Origin: JBEISR01 sp044371425
Lineage (GTDB): Bacteria; Planctomycetota; Planctomycetia; Pirellulales; Pirellulaceae
Length of the DNA stretch: 64,000 nt
Direction: 5' to 3'
Assembly (NCBI GenBank): GCA_044371425.1
Contig: JBILTR010000007.1
Coordinates: 62,001-126,000, forward strand
A program made the translations under genes and the position numbers. Positions 52,986 to 61,488 of this stretch are shown piece by piece. The notes under the pieces are model-generated. The model did not search any database. It saw nothing but the letters and a program-made list of their open reading frames with translations, and was not told the origin of the DNA. Position 1 is the stretch's first letter. Each line of letters opens with the position of its first letter.

Positions 52986-53954
52986 ATGATCCTCCCCGGC
53001 GACCTGGTCGATTTTTTTGGCTCAGGGTCCTCCCACCGCCCTTTGTTTCAGGGCAAAGCCCTGGCTGCTTCCCTGCTGCTTGCCTCCGGTTTCATCGCTT
53101 CGGGTGCGTGGGGTCAGGAGGCAGCACCGGCGATCGACAAGGTGGCGGAACGACTATTGGGTTCTGTGGAGCAATTGAGTCGCGGGGAGCAGCGGGAGCG
53201 GGGAGCGATTGTGTCGGCGATGCTGGAACGGCAAGGCTGGGAGGTGGAGCCCCATTCGTTCCAGGCCGGGGAGCTTTCCGGGACCAATCTCATGGTCAAA
53301 GTTCAGGAGGCGACCGACCAGGAAGAAGAGCAACAGAACGATCGAAAATGGCTGGTCCTGGGTGCCCACATGGATCGCGTCGCCAAAGGGCGGGGGGCGG
53401 TCGACAATGGCGGAGGCTGCGCGGCGCTGATGGAGCTTTGCCAGCGACTGAAGGACAAGCCGCTGAAGGACGTGCGCGTCTGGGCTGTTTACTTCGATCT
53501 GGAGGAAAACGGTCTCCTCGGTTCCGACGCCTTTGCTCGCCAACTGGATTCCAAACCGACGCTTTACGTCAATCTGGATGTCTTCGCTTATGGCGACCAA
53601 GTCTGGCTGCATTCCAAAGATGAAGGCGATCCGATCGTGGAAGCCGCGAAAATGGTCGATGCGGATCACCCATTCTCCTTCGACCATGGCGTCAGCTATC
53701 CCCCCAGCGATCATCTCTCGTTCCGCAAAGCGGGAATCGAGGCGGCCAGCTTTTCGCTGCTCAGGCCGGTGGATGTCGAGCAGCTGGAGGGAATGTTTGC
53801 AGGGAAATCGAAAGAACGCCCCGAGGTGCTGCAACTGATCCATACCGAAGAAGATCAGCCTCAGAAGATCGACGCCTCGCAGATGGCCAAGGGGGTCGAC
53901 TTCGTCGAAGCGACACTACGGAGATGGTCCGAAACGATGCGGAGTTCCCCTTGA
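52986..53954 (+). CDS. M28-family zinc aminopeptidase/carboxypeptidase-like protein, exported
   Basis: The 322-residue protein starts at 52986, with GAAAGG nine bases upstream, and has a signal peptide (ALAASLLLASGFIASGAWG). The M28 two-zinc site is visible: H128 (LGAHMDR), D140 (AVDNGGG), E173/E174 (FDLEENGLLGS), D198 (VNLDVFAYGD), and a C-terminal His (IHTEEDQPQKID). This fits an extracytoplasmic peptidase removing single residues, or a related glutaminyl-cyclase-type activity. The gene is divergent from the YTV-repeat gene with 262 bp between the starts. The M43 peptidase gene follows after 65 nt. Confidence 0.9.
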   Translation: MILPGDLVDFFGSGSSHRPLFQGKALAASLLLASGFIASGAWGQEAAPAIDKVAERLLGSVEQLSRGEQRERGAIVSAMLERQGWEVEPHSFQAGELSGTNLMVKVQEATDQEEEQQNDRKWLVLGAHMDRVAKGRGAVDNGGGCAALMELCQRLKDKPLKDVRVWAVYFDLEENGLLGSDAFARQLDSKPTLYVNLDVFAYGDQVWLHSKDEGDPIVEAAKMVDADHPFSFDHGVSYPPSDHLSFRKAGIEAASFSLLRPVDVEQLEGMFAGKSKERPEVLQLIHTEEDQPQKIDASQMAKGVDFVEATLRRWSETMRSSP

Positions 53955-54019
53955 TTGCGACGAAGCCGGAGCGCTTCGACGCGAGTGAAAGTACCCTTTT
54001 TTTTGGGAGCTGACAAAGA

Positions 54020-54982
54020 ATGGGAAAACGGAAAGCCAAGAGTCTCGAATGCAGCAACGAGGGAGTGGACGCGAGGATGCCCAGGAGGCGTTCCTGCGCG
54101 ACGATGGAGTCGTACTTCAGCGTCTGTGAATCGCATCCCGACTTCCGATTCCAGCAGGCGGCTCTGGAAAGTTACACACGAACTTGGCTTCAGACAGGTC
54201 CGGTCGTAAGTCGATTGGGGGTGATCCAGATCCCCGTGGTGGTGCACGTCGTCCATCGCACGGCGTCGGAGAACATCAGCGACCAGCAGATCGCTAGCCA
54301 AATCGACGTGCTGAACCGGGATTTCTCGGCGACCAACAGCGACTTGGCGTTGGTGCCCGAACCCTTTCGGCCGCTGATCGGCAACCCGCAGATCCAGTTC
54401 CGGCTTGCCGATGTCGATCCCACTGGAAAACCCACGACGGGTATCACCAGGACAAAAACCGATGTGGCAGCCTTCACGACGCAGTTCAATCCAGTCAAAT
54501 CGTCTGCAACCGGAGGGATCGATCCCTGGGATACGACTCGCTATCTCAATCTCTGGACATGCAACCTAGCCGGTGGAGTCCTTGGATACGCTCAGTTCCC
54601 TGGTGGGCCGCCGGAGACCGATGGGGTGGTGGTGCGATTCGATGCCCTTGGGACAACGGGATCGGCGTTGGCGCCATTCGATGGTGGGCGAACCGCTACC
54701 CACGAGGTAGGGCACTATCTGAATCTGTCTCACATCTGGGGTGAGGAACGCATTCCCGGGTGCCGCGATACCGACCATGTCGACGACACTCCCAATCAGT
54801 TTGGCCCCAACTACAGCAAACCGCAGTTCCCATCGATTTCCTGCAGCAATGGCCCCTTGGGGGACTTGTTCATGAATTACATGGACTATGTCGACGACGC
54901 TGCCATGTTCATGTTCACGCTAGGTCAGGCAGCGCGCATGCGAGCCGCTCTGGAGGGGGCGCGGGCCAGGCTGGGTACGTGA
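54020..54982 (+). CDS. M43-family (pappalysin-like) zinc metalloprotease
   Basis: The 320-residue protein has the extended zinc motif HEVGHYLNLSH (H228, E229, H232, H238), a metzincin type with Asn where many have Gly, and a Met-turn in FMNYMDYVDDAAMFMFT. The GYAQFPGGPPETDGVVV and CRDTDHVDDTP segments are also typical. The N-terminus (MGKRKAKSLEC) has no evident signal peptide, although relatives are secreted, so export may use another route or the start is wrong (Met20 and Met29 are alternatives). It follows the M28 gene by 65 nt. Confidence 0.87.
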   Translation: MGKRKAKSLECSNEGVDARMPRRRSCATMESYFSVCESHPDFRFQQAALESYTRTWLQTGPVVSRLGVIQIPVVVHVVHRTASENISDQQIASQIDVLNRDFSATNSDLALVPEPFRPLIGNPQIQFRLADVDPTGKPTTGITRTKTDVAAFTTQFNPVKSSATGGIDPWDTTRYLNLWTCNLAGGVLGYAQFPGGPPETDGVVVRFDALGTTGSALAPFDGGRTATHEVGHYLNLSHIWGEERIPGCRDTDHVDDTPNQFGPNYSKPQFPSISCSNGPLGDLFMNYMDYVDDAAMFMFTLGQAARMRAALEGARARLGT

Positions 54983-55043
54983 CCACCCGAGCCATCATGC
55001 AACCCCCAGTCGGCCGGACCGAAGGTCGAGAGAGGTAGCGATC

Positions 55044-55436
55044 GTGATCGATCCACAATGGAAAGGTTGGCTGGAAGGCTATTGGGAGCAGGATCCGCAG
55101 GGAGAGCCACGTGGCGCGATCGTTTTTCGCGCGGTGCCATTGGAAGCGTCGCCCGCAGAACAGTCGCCCGCAGCGCAGTCGCCAACGGCTGGACCGGACA
55201 GCAAAGGAGGGCGGCGGGAACGCCCGCATGTGGCGATGGAGCTAAAGGCTGGCGATCAATTGGTGTGGCACAGCGCCAGCCCTGGCGACCAACCCTCATG
55301 CAGCCATGGGACGTGGCGGTTGGTGGAAGGAACGCAGACGACGCTAGAACTTACCCTCGAGGGGGCGCCGCCACGGAGCCTTGAGATTCTCCAGCTGAAC
55401 GAACGGCGTCTGGTCCTTGGGCCAACCGATGCATAA
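55044..55436 (+). CDS. Uncharacterised protein
   Basis: This 130-residue protein matches no family I recognise. It begins MIDPQWKGWLEGYWEQD and has no signal peptide. Residues about 35-50 are a short repeat-derived linker (SPAEQSPAAQSPTAG), encoded by imperfect 15-bp repeats. The rest is probably beta-rich (HVAMELKAGDQLVWHS, GTWRLVEGTQTTLELTLEG, LNERRLVLG). The layout of short strands and W/G motifs resembles a small lipocalin-like barrel, but this is a guess. It follows the M43 gene by 61 nt and may be cotranscribed. Confidence 0.6.
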   Translation: MIDPQWKGWLEGYWEQDPQGEPRGAIVFRAVPLEASPAEQSPAAQSPTAGPDSKGGRRERPHVAMELKAGDQLVWHSASPGDQPSCSHGTWRLVEGTQTTLELTLEGAPPRSLEILQLNERRLVLGPTDA

Positions 55437-55482
55437 GGCTTGGCGCTCGTCCCGCCGACAGCGGCTGCTGCATCTTGCCGGT

Positions 55483-56766
55483 TCAGTCGTTGAATCGCCC
55501 CAAGGCCAACGTGACATTCTGTCCGCCGAACCCGAAGCTGTTGTTGAGCGCCACTTTTAGCTTGGAGGGACGAGCGACATTGGGGACGTAATCGAGATCG
55601 CAGTCGGGATCCGCAACCTCTTGGTTGATGGTTGGCGGCAGAGTCTGGTCGCGGAGGGCCATCAGGCAGACGATCATTTCGGTGACTCCAGCAGCAGCGA
55701 TCAGGTGCCCCATCATGCTCTTGGTGCTGGAGACGGGGACTTGCCGAGCGAATTCCCCAAAAACCTCCTTGCAAGCCAATGTCTCCACTCGATCGTTGAC
55801 CGAAGTGCTTGTGCCATGCGCATTGACATATCCGATGTCGCTGGGATTCAACCGGCCATCGATCAGCGCCTGTCGCATGCATCCGATGGCGCCACGGCCC
55901 TCGGGATGGATGTCGGTGATGCGATAGGCATCGGCAGTGGTCCCATATCCCAGCACCTCACCGACGATGGGAGCACCTCGCCGACGAGCATGCTCCAGTT
56001 CCTCTAGCACCACCACACCTGCCCCTTCGCCCAGTACGAACCCATCGCGGAGTTTATCGAAGGGTCGCGAGGCTTTTTCGGGTGGATTATTGCTGGTGGA
56101 GAGGGCTGTCAGGAGATTGAAGCCCGTGACTCCAAAGGGATGGATCATGCTGTGGGCACCACCCGCCAACATCGCATCGGCTTGGCCTTGCCGAATCAGC
56201 TCAGTCGCCTCGCCAACGGCTTGGCTGCTTGCAGCGCAGGCGGTCAGGCTGTTGCAGTTGGGACCTTGGAGGTCGAAGGTGGAGGCAACGTGCGCAGCTG
56301 GCATGTTGGGTTCCTGCTCCCCTTCGTACTTGCTGTCCACTAGCTCCCGCCCCCGGCGCATGAAGGCATCCAGATGGAACTCCGGCGTTGAAGCGCCGGC
56401 GGCAAGCATCGCCATGAAGTTGGGGAAATCCTGGTTCCCTTCTCCCGCCCCGAGATAAACACCGATGCGTTCAGGAGCCAGTCCAGCATCGAGGATGCCC
56501 GACATGCGAACTGCCTGGGTGGCAGCACCGATGGCAAACCTCGCGTGTCTCCCTCGACGCTGCCAAGCGTCTGGATCGGAGACAAAATCTTCGATTGGGT
56601 AGTTCCGGACTTCGGCGGCAATCTTGGTGGGGTAGTGGGTCGCATCGAAGAGCGTGATGGGGCCGACTGCGGAACGGCTGGCCAGGAGCGCCTTCCACAT
56701 CACTTCCACATCGCAGCCAAAGGGATTGACCACCCCATAACCTGTGACAACCACCCTGCGCCGCAT
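55483..56766 (-). CDS. Beta-ketoacyl-ACP synthase (KAS II/FabF-like)
   Basis: The 427-residue condensing enzyme starts at 56766 with GGGAG about ten bases upstream; a TTG 28 codons earlier adds an unsupported CPNCG stretch. The catalytic residues are Cys177 (TACAASSQA), His317 (NAHGTSTSVND), Lys349 (SSTKSMMGH) and His354. The C-terminal NNSFGFGGQN is standard. There is an extra segment around 108-155 (AGEGNQDFPNFM to EPNMPAAH) compared with E. coli FabF, which may change the acyl pocket. It would elongate an ACP-bound chain. It is the last gene of the leftward ACP/hotdog cluster. Confidence 0.92.
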   Translation of the reverse strand: MRRRVVVTGYGVVNPFGCDVEVMWKALLASRSAVGPITLFDATHYPTKIAAEVRNYPIEDFVSDPDAWQRRGRHARFAIGAATQAVRMSGILDAGLAPERIGVYLGAGEGNQDFPNFMAMLAAGASTPEFHLDAFMRRGRELVDSKYEGEQEPNMPAAHVASTFDLQGPNCNSLTACAASSQAVGEATELIRQGQADAMLAGGAHSMIHPFGVTGFNLLTALSTSNNPPEKASRPFDKLRDGFVLGEGAGVVVLEELEHARRRGAPIVGEVLGYGTTADAYRITDIHPEGRGAIGCMRQALIDGRLNPSDIGYVNAHGTSTSVNDRVETLACKEVFGEFARQVPVSSTKSMMGHLIAAAGVTEMIVCLMALRDQTLPPTINQEVADPDCDLDYVPNVARPSKLKVALNNSFGFGGQNVTLALGRFND

Positions 56767-56951
56767 CGACGGAACTCCCGATCCCTCAGGCAAACAATCA
56801 TCAGTGCTGCGGATTTCCTGAGGAACACCGCAGTTTGGACACCTGTCCAAGATTCCTCATCTACTCTACCAGGATTTCTCGTCCCCTGCGACGCACCGAT
56901 GGGGTGAGCCGCAGTTGGGCCGCCTAGACACGGGTCGTTTTTGGAAGACGG

Positions 56952-57500
56952 CTAGCGGGACTTGGCGGCCGATTGCATGGCGCGCTTTTCCGCTTCCAAA
57001 AGCGAATCTGGGGGCGTCAGCCGTCGGCCTTCGGCATCGACGGCCACTTCGTAAATGCCAAGGATCCGCAGCCACTGCAGCAGATACTCCGGAGAGAACA
57101 TCGGGCCATCCCCGAACCGCTCATCCAGCATCGCAAACCAGATATCCAGGTCGGCTTGCCGCTGACCCTGGCAATCGATGGTTGCCTGCACGATGGCGCC
57201 GTCCCCCTGCATCTTCTCCAGTTTGGTGGTGATCAGCAGTTGGTCGCCGGGCAGGCTGAGGCGATGGAAGACCGCCTTGCTGATTTTCGCCAGGACCACC
57301 CGTTTCTCAAACTGAAGCATCTCCGAAACCAGCAAACCGCCCGTCTGCGCCGCTCCCTCAATCATCAAGGCATGAGAATAATGCGGAAAACCGGGGATGT
57401 AGTCGTCCAGAGCCGGTTCGGCCAGCGTCACGTTCTTGATGGCGCTGGCGTGGCTGCCACGGACAAACGAGGTGAAGCGATCGATCCAGAACCATCGCAT
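56952..57500 (-). CDS. Hotdog-fold FabZ-like protein with catalytic His replaced by Tyr
   Basis: The 182-residue protein starts at 57500 with AGGGA about eight bases upstream. The fold matches FabA/FabZ 3-hydroxyacyl-ACP dehydratases: AIKNVTLAEPALDDYIPGFP then HALMIEGAAQTGGLLV and VVLAKISKAVFHRLSLPGDQL. In FabZ the catalytic pair is a His in the GHFPGHP motif and a Glu about 14 residues on. Here the His position is Tyr34 (DDYIPGFP) and the Glu is E48. The partner gene at 58299 has the His. Either the protein is not a dehydratase (thioesterase, structural partner), or it works through a different residue. It is followed by the ketosynthase gene after 185 bp. Confidence 0.83.
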   Translation of the reverse strand: MRWFWIDRFTSFVRGSHASAIKNVTLAEPALDDYIPGFPHYSHALMIEGAAQTGGLLVSEMLQFEKRVVLAKISKAVFHRLSLPGDQLLITTKLEKMQGDGAIVQATIDCQGQRQADLDIWFAMLDERFGDGPMFSPEYLLQWLRILGIYEVAVDAEGRRLTPPDSLLEAEKRAMQSAAKSR

Positions 57501-57561
57501 CGGTGGGATCCCTTTGGACAAGCCGACTATCGATGCTTGGGTTGAGCCCCCCAAACACAAC

Positions 57562-57592
57562 AAAAAAGGACTCGTCCCATTCGCGAGTCCTT
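57562..57592 (-). terminator. Intrinsic terminator after the ACP gene
   Basis: Read on the minus strand, AAGGACTCG pairs with CGAGTCCTT (57584-57592 with 57566-57574) around a 9-nt loop, followed by T to 57562. It lies 29 nt after the ACP stop and before the second hotdog gene, whose start is 61 nt further on, so the cluster has at least two transcripts or regulated read-through. Confidence 0.85.
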
Positions 57593-57621
57593 CGAAAGCC
57601 AATGGAGGATCGGCAGTGAGG

Positions 57622-58011
57622 TCAGCCGGTAACTTTCGAGCTGACGAAGTTGCAAAGATCTTTGACCGTCAGAAGGTTGCCGAATTCCTGCACCTTCGGA
57701 TTGGCGATGAACTTGGTCAGATCCGCCCAAGGAATCCGGCGCTTCAGTTCCTCCAATCCTTCGGACGTCACCTTCCCGCCCTGAACGTACTTGTCGTTCT
57801 GCAGAACGTCCTCTGGAAACAACTCTTCCCTGGGGATCTTGATCCCGAAAGCCTTCTCCAGTCGGAAGACGATATCGAGGAAATCGATCGATTCAGCCCC
57901 CAGATCGCCAATGATCGTCGCTTCCGGGGTCGCTTCTTCTTCCGAGCATCCGAGAGCGTCCACCAGGACCGACTGAACCTTCGAATAGACTTCTTCCGAC
58001 GTGGGTGCCAT
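57622..58011 (-). CDS. Acyl carrier protein with long insertion
   Basis: The 129-residue protein is a phosphopantetheine-binding carrier: VYSKVQSVLVDALG, then IGDLGAESIDFLDIVFRLEKAFGI with Ser41 as the attachment site (ESI in place of the common DSL). Normal ACPs have about 80 residues. Here about 45 extra residues (about 67-110) lie between the helix after the Ser and the last helix (KRRIPWADLTKFI). The last part (LLTVKDLCNFV) resembles the usual third helix. The start at 58011 follows GGGGA by about ten bases. It would carry acyl chains between the ketosynthase and the hotdog proteins in this cluster. Confidence 0.88.
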   Translation of the reverse strand: MAPTSEEVYSKVQSVLVDALGCSEEEATPEATIIGDLGAESIDFLDIVFRLEKAFGIKIPREELFPEDVLQNDKYVQGGKVTSEGLEELKRRIPWADLTKFIANPKVQEFGNLLTVKDLCNFVSSKVTG

Positions 58012-58298
58012 TCTCTGTAATCCCCAATGCAATTGACAGAAGTATCGGGTTGTGATCGTTGGGTTGGGTCGTCCCCAACGGATCGTCCCCAAGTCGCATC
58101 GCCACTTTCCGCGACAGCGACCACCACCGGGCGCCAATTCGCCCGTCTCATTCCAGCCGTCATTCTTAGCGTTTTCCGCAAGGATTTACCAGACCACTTG
58201 TCCTTCAATCCCCTGCCGAATCGAACCATTTGCCGACATTTTTCTTTCTCAGCCGCCCGAATCCGAAAGGAAACGACTGGCGTTTGCATCGCGCCCCG

Positions 58299-58802
58299 TT
58301 AGTGGGTGTCGATATGCCCGAAAAGCTGGTGGTGCTGAGCCCGCGTGGCCAGTTTGACCAGTCCGTCGGACGCCGGGGACGCCGTCGATCCTCCAATCTG
58401 CGGGTGAGAAAGCTCTGGCACCGGCATCATCTCCAGCACCAAACGAGCCGACACGGCGACGGTCTCCCCCTTCTTGCCACTCCCCTTCAATTGCACCGTC
58501 GTCTCGGTTCTCCCCACCACTTCCACTTCGATTTCCAACGTATCACCCGGCCGCATGAAGTCGGCGAACTTGGAGTTGCGGACCTCCTTGAGCACCACCA
58601 GTGGGTTGGCAAAGTCACTGCTCAAGCGGACCAGGCAGGCGGATGCCTGGAACAATGCCTCCAGCATCAGCACTCCCGGCATGACCGGGAAATTCGGAAA
58701 ATGATCTTGCAGATACCGCTCCTGGCCAGAAAGGTGCTTGACCGCAGTCAAACGCTGCCAAGGGGTGTAGTGAACTATTTTGTCTAGCTGATTCAACTGC
58801 AT
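58299..58802 (-). CDS. Hotdog-fold FabZ/FabA-like 3-hydroxyacyl-ACP dehydratase
   Basis: The 167-residue protein has the canonical FabZ motif QDHFPNFPVMPGVLMLEALFQ, with catalytic His34 and Glu48, and the later strand SKFADFMRPGDTLEIEVEVV. Relative to E. coli FabZ (151 residues) the C-terminus is extended. It would dehydrate 3-hydroxyacyl-ACP. The start at 58802 has no clear ribosome binding site; the frame opens 11 codons earlier. The gene heads the leftward cluster; the ACP gene follows after 287 bp, a gap in which nothing was recognised. Confidence 0.87.
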   Translation of the reverse strand: MQLNQLDKIVHYTPWQRLTAVKHLSGQERYLQDHFPNFPVMPGVLMLEALFQASACLVRLSSDFANPLVVLKEVRNSKFADFMRPGDTLEIEVEVVGRTETTVQLKGSGKKGETVAVSARLVLEMMPVPELSHPQIGGSTASPASDGLVKLATRAQHHQLFGHIDTH

Positions 58803-59112
58803 GGCACGCACGTTCGATGGAGGGGGCAGAGGCAAAAAGCCGAGCGGGAAGTCCGATGGGCGACAGTTTAACGGCTGGGGAACCTCAAGTCATCGGAGGT
58901 TCCGGTGATGCATGAGCCAGATCGAGCGGCATCAAAGGGGGAAAAGACTTGGAACGGACGCTTGTTGCCGATACGATGTAAGGGGTCGGCAGGGGAAGCC
59001 ACGGATGAGGATTTTCGCCACCGACCCGCCCACCTTTCCCCACCCCGCCCGATTCAGAATCGCCTGAGCCGCCGCCGTTCGAAGGCTGCGGCATCACGAA
59101 GAGGACGCCGAG
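58803..59112. promoter_or_regulatory. Divergent spacer between the hotdog and cytochrome-DUF1592 genes
   Basis: This 310-bp region must contain the start signals for two divergent operons. No structured element, repeat or gene was recognised. Confidence 0.4.
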
Positions 59113-61488
59113 ATGGATTCTTCGTCGATACGATTGCGAAGCATCAACAGAGCCGTGGCGCCGCGTCGCGTGGCACTGTCCCTTTGGATCGCTTTTGCCT
59201 TCTGGATCGCTGCCTCGATATCAACCAGCCGGCTTCATGCCGACCAGTCGAACCAAGAGGGGAGCCGCATCTATCAGGACCGCTGCGCCTCCTGCCACGG
59301 GGAGGAGGGGCAAGGAGTCGAAGGGGCGTATGCTAAGCCGCTGATCGGAGATGACTCCCCCGCGCATTTGGCCAAGTACATCGCCAAGACGATGCCCAAG
59401 GAAGATCCCGACAAGTGCACGGCGGACGAAGCGATCGCTGTGGCCGACTACATCCACCAGGCGTTCTACAGCGAGGCAGCTCAGTGGCGAAAGCGACCCC
59501 CGCGTCGAGAAGCAGCTCACCTGACGCAGCATCAACTCCGTCAATCGCTTAGCGACCTCTACGGGTCTTTCGTCAACTTTCCGGGGAAGACGGAGAAGCG
59601 CGGCGTGCGAGCGATCTACTTCAATGGGGATCGTTGGAAAAACGAAGAGAAGAAGCTGGAACGGATCGATCCCCAGATCGATTTCGATTTCGATCGCAAC
59701 AGCCCGGCAGAAGGGATCAAGCCGGAAGCGTTCTACATCTACTGGGAAGGGGCGATTGAACCGCCAGTCACTGGCCGTTACGAACTGGTGGTGCGCAGCA
59801 CCTGCTCGTTCGTCATGCATCTAGGGAAAATCGGCCGCACCTTGATCGACAACCACGTGCAGTCGGGGGACAAGACGGAGTTTCGTCAGACGGTGGAACT
59901 GACAGCAGGGCGATCCTATCCGTTCAAAATCGACTTCATTCAGCGGGCCAGGAAGACCGAGCTGCCGCCGGCGAGGATTGCCTTGAGGTGGGTTCCGCCA
60001 GGGGGTGTAGAGGAGACGATTCCAGAACGGGCGCTGCGAGCCGATTGGGCGCCTGCGACATTTGCTCTTCAAGCCTCCCTTCCGCCTGATGATCGCAGCT
60101 ACGGATACGATCGCGGTCTTGCGGTGCACAGGCCGTGGGATGAAGCGACCACCGCAGCGGCACTGGAGTGGGCCGAGATCGCCATCGAGGAACTTTGGCC
60201 GGAGTATCGGAAGAAGCAGAAAGACAAACCGGACGAGAACCGCCAGATCCTGCGAAGCTTTTTGGTGGAGGTGCTAGAGCGAGCGCAGCGCGGCCCATTG
60301 GATACGGCAACCAAAAGTCGCATGGTCGACGCCTTGATCGATTCCACTCCCGACGATGCCGATGCCATGCGACGGGTTCTCCTGCTGGGGCTCAAGAGCC
60401 CGCGCTTTCTCTACCCAGATGCCGATCTAGATCGAACGGTATCGCAGCGAGCCGCTAACCGACTGTGCCTGGTGCTGCGGGATTCCCTGCCGGCCGATCG
60501 ATGGCTGCTGGAGGCGATCGGCAACGAGCAGATCAAGGACGAATCGAGCATCCGCCAGACGGCCCAGCGGCTCCTGGAAGACCCTCGGTCGCATTTGAAG
60601 ATGCGGCTGCTGGTGGAGAGCTGGATGAATCTGGAAAGCCCAGCGGAGATCGCGAAAAACCCGAACCTGTTCCCAGGGTTCGATCCTGCATTGGTCGCCG
60701 ATCTCCGGGAATCGCTTCGACTTCAGATCGACGAAGTGCTGGCAAGCCCCGAGTCGGATTTTCGGCGGCTGTTGGTGGAGCCATCTGGATGGACCAATGA
60801 ACGGATCGCAGCCTTTTATGGAGAAAGCTGGCAACCGGCCGAACCTGGTCCCGGCTTCCGAAAGAGCGTTGCCGATCCCGTCCGCCACATCGGGGTGCTC
60901 AATCACCCGTATGCGATGAGCCAACTGGCCTACTTCGACCATAGTTCGCCGATCCATCGCGGCGTCTTCTTGACGCGGTACGTCCTCGGCCGAGTCCTTC
61001 AGCCCCCTCAGGAGGCGTTTTCGCCTATTCCTCCCGACCTGCACCCTGGGCTGACGACCCGGCAACGGGTGGATCTCCAGACGCAACCGGAAAACTGCCA
61101 GGTTTGCCACACCAAGATCAATGGTTTAGGATTTGCACTGGAGCATTTCGACGCGGTTGGGCGATATCGATTGGAAGAAGGCAGCAAGCCGGTCGATGCC
61201 ACGGGTCAGTATGTCGACCGCGAAGGAATGGCTCACGCATTCAACGATGCCCGCCAACTGGCGGAACTGTTTGTCACCACCCCCGACAGCGCCCGCGCGT
61301 TTGTCTCGCGCGCCTTCCTGTTCAGTGTCAAACAACCGCCGGCCGCCTACGGTGCCGATACGCTCGATCGATTAACCCACCACTTTCAGCAGTCTGGTTA
61401 CTCCATTCGATCTCTGATGCTGGAGATCGCGGTGACGGTAGCCACCCACGACTGCCTCGCCAACAGGACGCAAGGAGCCAACGGATGA
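59113..61488 (+). CDS. Cytochrome c / PA14 / DUF1592-DUF1588-DUF1585 planctomycete protein
   Basis: The 791-residue exported protein has a signal peptide (ALSLWIAFAFWIAASIS). The first domain is a cytochrome c with CASCH (58-62) in YQDRCASCHGEEGQG and the YIAKTMPKEDPDKCTADEA segment with possible Met ligand. A PA14-like carbohydrate-binding domain (about 150-310) follows: AFYIYWEGAIEPPVTGRYEL and FVMHLGKIGRTLIDN. Then DUF1592 (LLVESWMNLES, WTNERIAAFYG), DUF1588 (GVLNHPYAMSQLAYFDHSSP, RGVFLTRYVLGRVLQPP) with a second haem motif CQVCH (662-666), and DUF1585. Such proteins are paired with DUF1552, as here with a 4-nt overlap. Oxidation or breakdown of bound polysaccharide is proposed, not shown. 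Confidence 0.93.
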   Translation: MDSSSIRLRSINRAVAPRRVALSLWIAFAFWIAASISTSRLHADQSNQEGSRIYQDRCASCHGEEGQGVEGAYAKPLIGDDSPAHLAKYIAKTMPKEDPDKCTADEAIAVADYIHQAFYSEAAQWRKRPPRREAAHLTQHQLRQSLSDLYGSFVNFPGKTEKRGVRAIYFNGDRWKNEEKKLERIDPQIDFDFDRNSPAEGIKPEAFYIYWEGAIEPPVTGRYELVVRSTCSFVMHLGKIGRTLIDNHVQSGDKTEFRQTVELTAGRSYPFKIDFIQRARKTELPPARIALRWVPPGGVEETIPERALRADWAPATFALQASLPPDDRSYGYDRGLAVHRPWDEATTAAALEWAEIAIEELWPEYRKKQKDKPDENRQILRSFLVEVLERAQRGPLDTATKSRMVDALIDSTPDDADAMRRVLLLGLKSPRFLYPDADLDRTVSQRAANRLCLVLRDSLPADRWLLEAIGNEQIKDESSIRQTAQRLLEDPRSHLKMRLLVESWMNLESPAEIAKNPNLFPGFDPALVADLRESLRLQIDEVLASPESDFRRLLVEPSGWTNERIAAFYGESWQPAEPGPGFRKSVADPVRHIGVLNHPYAMSQLAYFDHSSPIHRGVFLTRYVLGRVLQPPQEAFSPIPPDLHPGLTTRQRVDLQTQPENCQVCHTKINGLGFALEHFDAVGRYRLEEGSKPVDATGQYVDREGMAHAFNDARQLAELFVTTPDSARAFVSRAFLFSVKQPPAAYGADTLDRLTHHFQQSGYSIRSLMLEIAVTVATHDCLANRTQGANG

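Noticed and set aside
53961..54004. Hairpin CGAAGC/GCTTCG followed by a run of eight T as a terminator after the M28 gene
   Set aside because: The T run begins about 19 nt after the stem, too far for an intrinsic terminator.
56767..56850. N-terminal CPNCG stretch in frame with the ketosynthase, like a zinc ribbon
   Set aside because: It requires a TTG start without a ribosome binding site, has only one CxxC, and ketosynthases of this type start at MRRRVVVTG.
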